From the NCBI GenBank assembly GCA_948468325.1, contig CAOKHR010000101.1:1-8117 (forward strand): a stretch of 8,117 nucleotides of DNA, read 5' to 3'. This DNA comes from an uncultured Lachnospiraceae bacterium (GTDB lineage Bacteria; Bacillota; Clostridia; Lachnospirales; Lachnospiraceae). The position numbers and the translations under genes are program-made. Below, piece after piece: positions 1 to 6,271 of this stretch. Below the pieces are notes generated by a model. The model saw nothing but the letters and a program-made list of their open reading frames with translations. It was not told the DNA's origin and ran no database searches. The first letter of the stretch is position 1, and each line of letters begins with the position of its first letter.

Positions 1-1088
1 CGGGCAGAAGCAGAAATGACCAGGTAGCGCTTGATATGAAGCTTTATACAAGAGAGGAAATAAAACAGACGGATGCTTTGTTAAAAGCTTTGTTAGAGAC
101 CATATTAAAAATCATGGAGGAACATACAGAGACGATTATGCCGGGATTTACCCATTTGCAAAAAGCGCAGCCGATTACGCTGTCACACCATATGGGCGCA
201 TATTTTGAGATGTTCAGGCGTGACAGGCTAAGACTGGCGGATATTTATGAAAGGATGAATTACTGTCCGCTGGGGTCCGGAGCGCTGGCCGGCACAACGT
301 ATCCGCTGGACAGGGAGTATACGGCAGAACTGCTTGGTTTTTACGGACCGACGTTAAACAGTATGGACGGTGTTTCGGACAGGGATTATCTGATTGAATT
401 TTTGTCTGCGCTTTCTATTATTATGATGCATTTGAGCCGTTTTTCAGAAGAAGTAATCATCTGGAATTCCAATGAATATCAGTTTGTGGAAATTGATGAT
501 GCTTACAGCACAGGGAGCAGTATCATGCCGCAGAAGAAGAATCCTGATATTGCGGAACTGGTAAGGGGAAAAACAGGAAGAGTGTACGGTGCGCTGATGT
601 CTCTGCTTACAACGATGAAAGGCATTCCGCTTGCATATAATAAGGATATGCAGGAAGATAAAGAACTGGCATTTGATGCGATGGATACGGCAAAAGGGTG
701 TCTTGCACTGTTTCAGGGCATGCTTTCTACTATGAAATTTTGTAAAGACGTGATGTATCAAAGCGCGAGCCATGGTTTTACAAATGCGACAGACGCTGCG
801 GATTATCTGGTCAATCATGGGGTGCCGTTCCGTGATGCGCACGGAATTATCGGACGGATTGTGCTCTTTTGTATTGAGAAAGGAATCGCGATTGACGATA
901 TGAGTCTTGAAGAATGGAAGATGTTTTCGGAAGTTTTTGAGGAGGATATTTACGAAGCAGTTTCCATGGAAACATGTGTCAATAAGCGTCTTACAACCGG
1001 AGCTCCGGGGAAAGCAGCGATGGAGCGCGTAATAGAAGAGGAAAGAAAATATTTAGAAAATTATCCGGTCATCGGTACAAATAAATAA
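1..1088 (+). CDS. argH: Argininosuccinate lyase, 5'-truncated by the window edge
   Basis: Argininosuccinate lyase splits argininosuccinate into arginine and fumarate, the last step of arginine biosynthesis, as a cytosolic homotetramer of the fumarase/aspartase superfamily. The reading frame is open from the left edge: from base 3 it reads GRSRNDQVALDM, a conserved internal ArgH motif, so the ATG at 36 is internal and not the start. About 361 residues are visible; the family is usually near 460, so roughly 100-110 N-terminal residues are missing. THLQKAQP (150-173) carries the family's catalytic-region histidine. The fumarate-lyase signature GSSIMPQKKNPD (513-548) contains the flexible-loop serine used in catalysis. 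No frameshift or missing key residue is seen. It stops at TAA 1086-1088, 29 bases before asd, with no terminator between, so the two are probably co-transcribed. Whether argG precedes it cannot be seen. Confidence 0.97.
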   Translation, partial: GRSRNDQVALDMKLYTREEIKQTDALLKALLETILKIMEEHTETIMPGFTHLQKAQPITLSHHMGAYFEMFRRDRLRLADIYERMNYCPLGSGALAGTTYPLDREYTAELLGFYGPTLNSMDGVSDRDYLIEFLSALSIIMMHLSRFSEEVIIWNSNEYQFVEIDDAYSTGSSIMPQKKNPDIAELVRGKTGRVYGALMSLLTTMKGIPLAYNKDMQEDKELAFDAMDTAKGCLALFQGMLSTMKFCKDVMYQSASHGFTNATDAADYLVNHGVPFRDAHGIIGRIVLFCIEKGIAIDDMSLEEWKMFSEVFEEDIYEAVSMETCVNKRLTTGAPGKAAMERVIEEERKYLENYPVIGTNK

Positions 1089-1117
1089 AAACTACTAAGA
1101 AAGATGAGGAGAAAGAA

Positions 1118-2203
1118 ATGAATAAAAAATTAAAAGCAGGTATTTTAGGCGGAACAGGCATGGTAGGACAGAGATTTATTTCTCTTTTGGAAAATCATCC
1201 ATGGTTTGAGGTGACAACGATTGCAGCCAGCGCAAGAAGCGCAGGAAAGACTTATGAAGAAGCAGTCGGCGGACGCTGGAAAATGGATACGCCAATGCCT
1301 GAGGCCGTAAAAAAGATTGTGGTAAAAAATGTCAATGAAGTGGAGGAGGCAGCGGCTTCTGTTGATTTTGTATTTTCTGCCGTAGATATGACAAAGGAAG
1401 AAATCCGTAAAATTGAAGAGGATTATGCCAAAACAGAAACGCCTGTCGTTTCGAATAACAGCGCGCACCGCTGGACGCCGGATGTGCCGATGGTCATACC
1501 GGAGATTAATCCGGAGCATATGAAAGTCATTGATTTTCAGAAAAAGCGTTTGGGAACCAGGAGAGGATTTGTTGCAGTCAAACCGAATTGTTCCATTCAA
1601 AGTTATGCGCCTGTGTTAACTGCATGGAAGGAATTTGAACCTTACGAGGTTGTTGCCACAACGTATCAGGCGATTTCCGGTGCAGGCAAAACATTTAAGG
1701 AGTGGCCGGAAATGGAAAGAAACATCATTCCGTATATCGGCGGAGAAGAAGAAAAAAGTGAAAAAGAGCCTCTGCGTATCTGGGGCGAAATCAAAGACGG
1801 CGTAATTGTTCCGGCGGAAAGTCCGGTGATTACCTGTCAGTGCATCCGTGTGCCGGTATTAAACGGACATACGGCTGCTGTGTTTGTAAAATTCAAAAAG
1901 AATCCGACGAAAGAACAGCTGATAGAAGCGCTGGTAAGTTATAAAGGAGAGCCTCAGAGGTTAAACCTTCCGAGCGCTCCCAAACAGTTTATACAGTATT
2001 TGGAAGAAGATAACAGGCCGCAGGTTGCGCTTGACGTGGATTATGAAAACGGCATGGGTATTTCCGTAGGAAGGCTTCGGGAAGATACGGTATATGATTT
2101 TAAATTTGTAGGACTTTCCCACAATACAGTACGCGGAGCTGCCGGAGGAGCAGTACTTTGTGCAGAATTGCTGAAAGCACAGGGGTATATAGCGGCAAAA
2201 TAA
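1118..2203 (+). CDS. asd: Aspartate-semialdehyde dehydrogenase, archaeal/fungal-like class
   Basis: This enzyme reduces 4-aspartyl phosphate to aspartate semialdehyde with NADPH, at the branch point to diaminopimelate/lysine, threonine and methionine. The 361-residue protein opens with a Rossmann dinucleotide-binding motif GILGGTGMVGQ (residues 8-18). The active-site cysteine is C158 in KPNCSIQ, and the likely acid/base histidine is H251 in RVPVLNGHT. The stretches SNNSAHRW (112-119) and QAISGAGKTFKEWPEM (184-199) fit the class typical of archaea and fungi (TIGR00978-like) rather than the E. coli-type enzyme. The start is supported by AGGAG at 1107-1111, six bases before the ATG. It lies 29 bases after argH, and its stop at 2201-2203 overlaps the A-rich region upstream of the next promoter. 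No terminator follows, so some readthrough into yicC is possible. The function is secure; the class assignment rests on recognised motifs without an alignment. Confidence 0.96.
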   Translation: MNKKLKAGILGGTGMVGQRFISLLENHPWFEVTTIAASARSAGKTYEEAVGGRWKMDTPMPEAVKKIVVKNVNEVEEAAASVDFVFSAVDMTKEEIRKIEEDYAKTETPVVSNNSAHRWTPDVPMVIPEINPEHMKVIDFQKKRLGTRRGFVAVKPNCSIQSYAPVLTAWKEFEPYEVVATTYQAISGAGKTFKEWPEMERNIIPYIGGEEEKSEKEPLRIWGEIKDGVIVPAESPVITCQCIRVPVLNGHTAAVFVKFKKNPTKEQLIEALVSYKGEPQRLNLPSAPKQFIQYLEEDNRPQVALDVDYENGMGISVGRLREDTVYDFKFVGLSHNTVRGAAGGAVLCAELLKAQGYIAAK

Positions 2204-2211
2204 AAAATGTG

Positions 2212-2240
2212 TTGCCAATATATGCCGTAAAGGATATAAT
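2212..2240 (+). promoter_or_regulatory. Sigma-A type promoter for the yicC-remA-gmk-rpoZ operon
   Basis: A -35 box TTGCCA (2212-2217; five of six match TTGACA) and a perfect -10 box TATAAT (2235-2240) are separated by exactly 17 bases. An A-rich stretch just upstream (2197-2208, overlapping the asd stop) resembles an UP element. Transcription would be expected to start near 2247, leaving a leader of about 43 bases before the yicC ATG. It is the only promoter of this quality I found in an intergenic region here, and it marks the break between the argH-asd unit and the yicC operon. Confidence 0.82.
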
Positions 2241-2289
2241 TTAAATATGTAATTGAATAAAGGACAGGTGAAAACACCGGGAGGGTATC

Positions 2290-3168
2290 ATGATTAAAAG
2301 CATGACGGGGTTTGGCCGCTGTGAGATTACGGAGCATGAGCGCAAGTTCACAGTGGAATTAAAATCCGTAAATCATCGGTATTTAGATGTCAGTATTAAG
2401 ATGCCTAAGAAGTTTGGTTTTTTTGAAAGCAGCATCCGTACTTTGCTGAAAGAATATATTCAGCGCGGAAAAGTAGATGTTTTTATTACTTATGAGGATT
2501 ATACCGAAGAAAATTTTGCACTAAAATACAATGAGGATGTAGCAGCAGCCTATTTGAAATATTTAAAGCAGATGGCAGAGACATTCGGCCTGGAGAACGA
2601 TGTACGTGTCAGTACGCTGTCGAAATATCAGGAAGTTTTTACGATGGAAGAGCAGAATGTGGATGAAAAAGAGCTCTGGACCATTTTGGAGAAAGCTCTA
2701 AGAGGCGCCTGCGAACAGTTTGTGGAGAGCAGAATCGGAGAGGGAGAGCGTCTGGCAGCAGATTTGACAGGCAAATTAAATACAATGCTCGGCTATGTGG
2801 ATTTTATCGAGGAGAGATCTCCTGTAATCCTTTTGGAATACCGGAAGCGTCTGGAAGAAAAAGTGCAGGAGCTTTTGGACAATAAACAGATTGACGAGAG
2901 CAGGATTGCCGCGGAAGTTGTCCTTTTTGCAGATAAAATATGTGTAGATGAAGAAACGGTCCGTCTCCGCAGCCATGTGGAATCTACGATGAAGGCATTG
3001 AAAGACGGCGGCAGTATCGGCAGAAAACTGGATTTTATTGCGCAGGAAATGAACCGGGAGGCAAATACGATATTATCCAAAACTACAGATCTTGAGATTT
3101 CAAATACCGGTATCAATTTAAAAACCGATATAGAAAAAGTAAGAGAGCAGATTCAGAATATAGAATAG
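2290..3168 (+). CDS. yicC: YicC/YloC family endoribonuclease
   Basis: This 292-residue protein has the family's usual length (E. coli YicC is 287) and both of its domains. The YicC-like N-terminal domain starts with MIKSMTGFGR and carries the conserved ELKSVNHRYLD (residues 23-33). The DUF1732 C-terminal domain includes REANTILSKTTD and ends in the hallmark EQIQNIE. YicC of E. coli is reported as an endoribonuclease involved in small-RNA decay; the role in Firmicutes (YloC) is less defined. The start is supported by GGGAGGG (2279-2285) a few bases upstream and by the canonical first residues. It is the first gene after the promoter at 2212-2240 and ends nine bases before remA. The yloC-remA-gmk-rpoZ order is conserved in Bacillus, linking it by position to RNA and nucleotide functions. 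The family is certain; the biochemical role in this organism is inferred. Confidence 0.93.
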   Translation: MIKSMTGFGRCEITEHERKFTVELKSVNHRYLDVSIKMPKKFGFFESSIRTLLKEYIQRGKVDVFITYEDYTEENFALKYNEDVAAAYLKYLKQMAETFGLENDVRVSTLSKYQEVFTMEEQNVDEKELWTILEKALRGACEQFVESRIGEGERLAADLTGKLNTMLGYVDFIEERSPVILLEYRKRLEEKVQELLDNKQIDESRIAAEVVLFADKICVDEETVRLRSHVESTMKALKDGGSIGRKLDFIAQEMNREANTILSKTTDLEISNTGINLKTDIEKVREQIQNIE

Positions 3169-3177
3169 GGAAAAGTT

Positions 3178-3438
3178 ATGACAGATCTTATGAATATTGG
3201 GTTTGGCAATCTGGTAAATACAGATAAAATCGCCGCAATTGTGACGCCGGATTCTGCGCCTGCAAAGCGGCTGGTGCAGAGAGCCAGACAGGAAGAACGT
3301 GTCATAGATGCGACACAGGGCAGAAAGACAAGGAGCATTATTATTTTAGAGCATGACAGAATAGTTTTATCTGCGCTTGGACCGGACACTTTAGCCGGAC
3401 GTTTTCATGAACTGACAGGAATCAAAGAGGAAGATTAA
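3178..3438 (+). CDS. remA: RemA family DNA-binding regulator (DUF370)
   Basis: The 86-residue product matches RemA along its whole length: MNIGFGNLV (5-13), a PDSAPAKRLVQRAR segment, then VIDATQGRKTRSIIILE and LSALGPDTLAGRF. In Bacillus subtilis RemA is a small oligomeric DNA-binding protein that activates biofilm matrix operons and osmoprotection genes. Clostridial members share the sequence, but their targets are mostly unknown. The ATG at 3178 is preferred over the in-frame ATG at 3190 because AGGGA (3167-3171) precedes it and the latter has no ribosome binding site. That site is weaker than those of the neighbours. The stop codon abuts the gmk ATG with no gap, so gmk translation is likely coupled to remA. 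The family is secure; matrix regulation in this organism is only extrapolated. Confidence 0.94.
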   Translation: MTDLMNIGFGNLVNTDKIAAIVTPDSAPAKRLVQRARQEERVIDATQGRKTRSIIILEHDRIVLSALGPDTLAGRFHELTGIKEED

Positions 3439-4080
3439 ATGAACAGAGGGCGAAGAGGAATTTTAGTTGTTCTTTCCGGATTTTCCGGGGCCGGAAAAGG
3501 GACGATTATAAAAGAGCTTTTAAACAGGTATGAATCATATTATGCGCTGTCAGTTTCTGCAACGACACGGGCAAAGCGTGCTTCGGAAGAAGACGGGCGG
3601 GAGTATTTTTTCAAAACAAAAGAAGAATTTGAAAAAATGATTGAAAATCATGAGCTGATAGAGTATGCTTTGTACGTTGAAAACTATTACGGCACGCCGA
3701 AAGCATATGTGGAGGAGCAGTTGGCGGCAGGCAGAGATGTCATTCTTGAAATTGAAATCCAGGGCGCATTAAAAATAAAAGAAATGTTTCCTGATACGCT
3801 TTTGCTGTTTGTCACTCCCAAAGATGCCGTGACATTAAAAGAGCGGCTGACAACCCGGGGTACGGAAGAGGCAGATGTGATTGATGCAAGACTTTTCAGG
3901 GCTTCGGAAGAAATTTTGGGGATTGAGGCTTATGATTATCTGATTATTAATGATGAGCTTTCGGAATGTGTAGATGAAATGCATTCACTGATTCAAAATG
4001 AGCACAGGAGAGTTTCCAGAAATGAGGAATTTATCAACAGAATGAAAGAGGAACTGAAAAGTTTCTCGAAAGGAGAATAG
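3439..4080 (+). CDS. gmk: Guanylate kinase
   Basis: Guanylate kinase phosphorylates GMP to GDP with ATP in the cytosol and is essential for GTP, RNA/DNA and (p)ppGpp metabolism. The 213-residue protein is of normal length. The P-loop is GFSGAGKGT (residues 14-22), with phenylalanine where many family members have proline. The GMP-binding segment SATTRAKRASEEDGREYFF (40-58) keeps R44, R47 and E50, but the common P-R-x-G-E pattern reads K-R-x-S-E. NYYGTPK and the EIEIQGA strand follow as expected, with the lid-region RLTTRGTE near residues 135-142. The start follows the remA stop directly; GAGGAAG inside remA (3427-3433) provides the ribosome binding site. It lies four bases before rpoZ. The pairing of gmk with omega is widespread in bacteria. 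The function is secure. Confidence 0.97.
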   Translation: MNRGRRGILVVLSGFSGAGKGTIIKELLNRYESYYALSVSATTRAKRASEEDGREYFFKTKEEFEKMIENHELIEYALYVENYYGTPKAYVEEQLAAGRDVILEIEIQGALKIKEMFPDTLLLFVTPKDAVTLKERLTTRGTEEADVIDARLFRASEEILGIEAYDYLIINDELSECVDEMHSLIQNEHRRVSRNEEFINRMKEELKSFSKGE

Positions 4081-4084
4081 AAAT

Positions 4085-4321
4085 ATGATACATCCATCTT
4101 ATGTAGAATTAATGAAAGTTGTAAATCATGATGTTTCCATCGGGGAAGAGCCTGTAGTAAACAGTCGTTATTCGATTGTAATTGCCGCGGCAAAACGTGC
4201 GCGTCAGATTATCGGGGGAGCAGAACCCATGCTGCCGAACTCCCACGGGAAGAAGCCGTTATCTATTGCAATTGACGAGCTGTATGTCGGTGACGTGAAA
4301 ATTTTGAGTGATGAGGAGTAG
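4085..4321 (+). CDS. rpoZ: DNA-directed RNA polymerase omega subunit
   Basis: Omega is the small subunit that helps fold and anchor beta-prime in RNA polymerase and, in some bacteria, contributes to a ppGpp-binding site. The 78-residue protein has the family core NSRYSIVIAAAKRARQI (residues 26-42) and the C-terminal KKPLSIAIDEL element, both expected of omega. The ATG at 4085 is preceded by AGGAG (4071-4075) lying at the very end of gmk, with nine bases between. It is the last gene of the yicC operon and is followed by a strong terminator hairpin. The position directly after gmk agrees with the sequence call. No anomaly is seen; the short length is normal. Confidence 0.94.
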   Translation: MIHPSYVELMKVVNHDVSIGEEPVVNSRYSIVIAAAKRARQIIGGAEPMLPNSHGKKPLSIAIDELYVGDVKILSDEE

Positions 4322-4344
4322 GTTTTTGGGCTGTACAAACGGAA

Positions 4345-4386
4345 AAGGGGGATGTGCAAAACGAGGGTTTTGGCATCCCTTTTATA
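4345..4386 (+). terminator. Intrinsic terminator after rpoZ
   Basis: A long hairpin can be drawn. The outer arm 4345-4354 (AAGGGGGATG) pairs with 4374-4383 (CATCCCTTTT), using two G-U pairs. After a small TG/G internal loop, CAAAAC (4357-4362) pairs with GTTTTG (4367-4372) around a GAGG tetraloop. The 3' arm runs into TTTTATA. Sixteen base pairs followed by a short U-rich run is a good Rho-independent terminator, although the U-tract is modest and partly used in the stem. It closes the yicC-remA-gmk-rpoZ unit and ends only about 23 bases before the rimO ATG. Confidence 0.85.
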
Positions 4387-4406
4387 CCATAATATGAAGG
4401 AGATAC

Positions 4407-5732
4407 ATGAAGCTGCTTTTTATATCTTTAGGATGTGACAAAAATCTGGTGGATTCCGAGTATATGCTTGGAATGCTTGAAGCAGACGGCATAACAATTA
4501 CAGATGATGAAAATGAAGCGGATATTATTGTAATCAATACCTGCTGCTTTATCGGGGATGCCAAAGAAGAAAGCATTCAGACAATACTTGAAATGTCAGA
4601 ATATAAAGAAACAGGAAATTTAAAAGGATTGATCGTAACCGGCTGTCTTGCACAGAGGTATCGGGAAGAAATAAAAGAGGAAATACCGGAAGTAGATGCG
4701 GTAATCGGCACGAATTCTTACGACAGTATTGTAGAAGCCGTACATCATGCGGCCGCAGGAATCCGTTACGAAAATTTCAGAGAGTTAAAGGGTCTTCCGC
4801 CGCAGAAAGAAAAACGCCAGCTTACAACGGGAGGCCATTATGCGTATTTAAAAATTGCAGAAGGATGCAATAAGCACTGTACGTATTGTATCATTCCCAA
4901 AATCCGCGGCGGATACAGAAGCGTACCGATGGAAGATTTAATCGCACAGGCAGAAGATTTCGTTTCCCGTGGTGTAAAAGAGCTCATCTTAGTGGCTCAG
5001 GAGACGACGCTTTATGGCATGGATTTGTATGGCAAAAAGTCTCTGGGAAGGCTTCTGGATAAGTTAAATGAAATAAGCGGGCTTCGCTGGATTCGGCTCC
5101 TTTACTGCTACCCGGAAGAAATTGACGATGATTTTATTGACGCTGTGCTGCGCAATGATAAAGTATGCCATTATCTGGATATGCCGGTTCAGCATGCTTC
5201 TGACGGAATTTTAAAACGGATGGGGCGGAGAACAGACAAAGATGCAATTGTCGGCATTGTAAAAAAATTAAGAAACAGGATTCCCGATATTTGCATCCGG
5301 ACGACGGTTATCTGCGGATTTCCGGGGGAAACAGAAGACATGCACGAAGAACTGATGCAGTTTGTCAATGATATGGAGTTTGACCGGCTGGGGGTATTTA
5401 CTTATTCGCCGGAAGAAGGAACACCTGCAGAAGCTTATCCGGACCAGATAGAGGAAGAAACAAAACTCTGCCGGAAAGAAGATGTGATGGAGCTGCAGCA
5501 GGAAATATCTTTTGATAAAAACGAACATTTAAATGGAACAGAGTTTCTCGTTTTTATTGAAGGAAAAGTAGCGGATGAAAATGTCTATATCGGACGTACT
5601 TACCGCGATGCGCCGGATGTAGACGGCTATGTGTTTATCAATACGGATGAGACTTTGATGACGGGCGATTTTGCAAAGGTAAAGATAACCGGAGCGTATG
5701 AATATGATTTAACAGGAGAGATAGTAAAATGA
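4407..5732 (+). CDS. rimO: Ribosomal protein S12 methylthiotransferase RimO
   Basis: RimO adds a methylthio group to the beta carbon of the conserved aspartate of ribosomal protein S12, using two iron-sulfur clusters and S-adenosylmethionine. The 441-residue protein has all three expected domains. The N-terminal UPF0004 domain has cluster cysteines C10 (SLGCDKN), C46 and C80. The radical-SAM domain has C154, C158 and C161 in EGCNKHCTYC. The C-terminal TRAM domain (about 375-441) includes YIGRTYRDAPDVDG. SLGCDKNLVDSE and the TRAM form distinguish RimO from the tRNA-modifying MiaB/MtaB relatives. The start is supported by AAGGAG (4397-4402), four bases before the ATG. Its stop overlaps the pgsA start by four bases (ATGA), so translation is likely coupled. 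A terminator sits just upstream and I found no clear dedicated promoter. The function is secure. Confidence 0.97.
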   Translation: MKLLFISLGCDKNLVDSEYMLGMLEADGITITDDENEADIIVINTCCFIGDAKEESIQTILEMSEYKETGNLKGLIVTGCLAQRYREEIKEEIPEVDAVIGTNSYDSIVEAVHHAAAGIRYENFRELKGLPPQKEKRQLTTGGHYAYLKIAEGCNKHCTYCIIPKIRGGYRSVPMEDLIAQAEDFVSRGVKELILVAQETTLYGMDLYGKKSLGRLLDKLNEISGLRWIRLLYCYPEEIDDDFIDAVLRNDKVCHYLDMPVQHASDGILKRMGRRTDKDAIVGIVKKLRNRIPDICIRTTVICGFPGETEDMHEELMQFVNDMEFDRLGVFTYSPEEGTPAEAYPDQIEEETKLCRKEDVMELQQEISFDKNEHLNGTEFLVFIEGKVADENVYIGRTYRDAPDVDGYVFINTDETLMTGDFAKVKITGAYEYDLTGEIVK

Positions 5733-6265
5733 ATTTGCCTAACAAACTGACAATTTTTCGTGTAATATTAATTCCATTCTTCGTATTCTTTTTGATGTAT
5801 CCGGCGTTTGAAGATTATGGAAAATATATTGCGGCCGCAGTTTTTATTGCGGCAAGCCTTACTGATTTTGCGGATGGAAAAATTGCGCGCAAATACAATA
5901 TGGTAACAAATTTCGGAAAATTCATGGACCCGCTTGCGGACAAACTTTTGGTGTGTTCTGCGATGATCTGCCTGACCGAGATGAAAAAGCTTGCTTCATG
6001 GATTGTGATTGTGATTATCAGCAGAGAATTTATCATCAGCGGATTCCGTCTTGTGGCATCCGACAACGGCGTTGTGATTGCGGCAAGCTATTGGGGAAAA
6101 TTCAAAACAACCTTCCAAATGCTGATGATTATTGTTTTAGTACTGGATATGGACTGGCCGTATTATGATATATTAGGACAGGCACTTACTTATATTGCAC
6201 TCGTTCTTACAATTATTTCTCTGATTGATTATATTGTGAAAAATAAAGAGGTGTTAAAGGAGTAG
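5729..6265 (+). CDS. pgsA: CDP-diacylglycerol-glycerol-3-phosphate 3-phosphatidyltransferase (PGP synthase)
   Basis: This integral membrane enzyme makes phosphatidylglycerol phosphate from CDP-diacylglycerol and glycerol-3-phosphate, the committed step to phosphatidylglycerol and cardiolipin. The 178-residue protein carries the complete CDP-alcohol phosphotransferase motif: D46, D49, G50, A53, R54, G63, D67 and D71, with exactly the family spacing. LPNKLTIFRVILIP at the start and ISREFIISGFRLVA (97-110), followed by GKFKTTFQM, are typical of PgsA rather than of other family members. Hydrophobic segments near 8-25, 31-47, 75-82, 88-104, 129-141 and 148-170 indicate a polytopic membrane protein. 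AGGAG (5714-5718) inside rimO serves the ATG, which overlaps the rimO stop. pncC begins six bases after its stop. rimO-pgsA-cinA is a familiar clostridial order. The alternative, another CDP-alcohol transferase such as cardiolipin synthase, is less likely. Confidence 0.94.
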   Translation: MNLPNKLTIFRVILIPFFVFFLMYPAFEDYGKYIAAAVFIAASLTDFADGKIARKYNMVTNFGKFMDPLADKLLVCSAMICLTEMKKLASWIVIVIISREFIISGFRLVASDNGVVIAASYWGKFKTTFQMLMIIVLVLDMDWPYYDILGQALTYIALVLTIISLIDYIVKNKEVLKE

Positions 6266-6271
6266 AACCAG

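Noticed and set aside
444..842. Reverse-strand open frame of 132 codons opposite argH, and similar ones opposite asd, yicC, rimO, pgsA and pncC
   Set aside because: They mirror strongly recognised genes, have Cys/His/Phe-rich unnatural compositions, and show no ribosome binding site or family resemblance.
36..1088. ATG at 36 as the start of argH
   Set aside because: The frame is open to the left edge and bases 3-35 encode GRSRNDQVALD, a conserved internal ArgH motif, so the gene starts outside the window.
2194..2216. GGCAA...TTGCC inverted repeat as a terminator for asd
   Set aside because: Only five pairs around a 13-base loop, no T-tract, and the right arm is part of the -35 box.
4272..4302. 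TTGACG (4272-4277) inside rpoZ as a promoter for rimO
   Set aside because: No good -10 box follows: TGAAAA at 18 bases matches three of six, GAAAAT at 19 matches four with poor spacing. Kept only as a weak possibility.
4365..4393. CATAAT (4388-4393) as a -10 box for rimO
   Set aside because: No -35 hexamer at proper distance, and the start would fall at the ribosome binding site.
5953..6168. Short + strand frames inside pgsA, pncC and rsmD
   Set aside because: Shifted-frame shadows of the real genes with no ribosome binding site and no recognisable domain.
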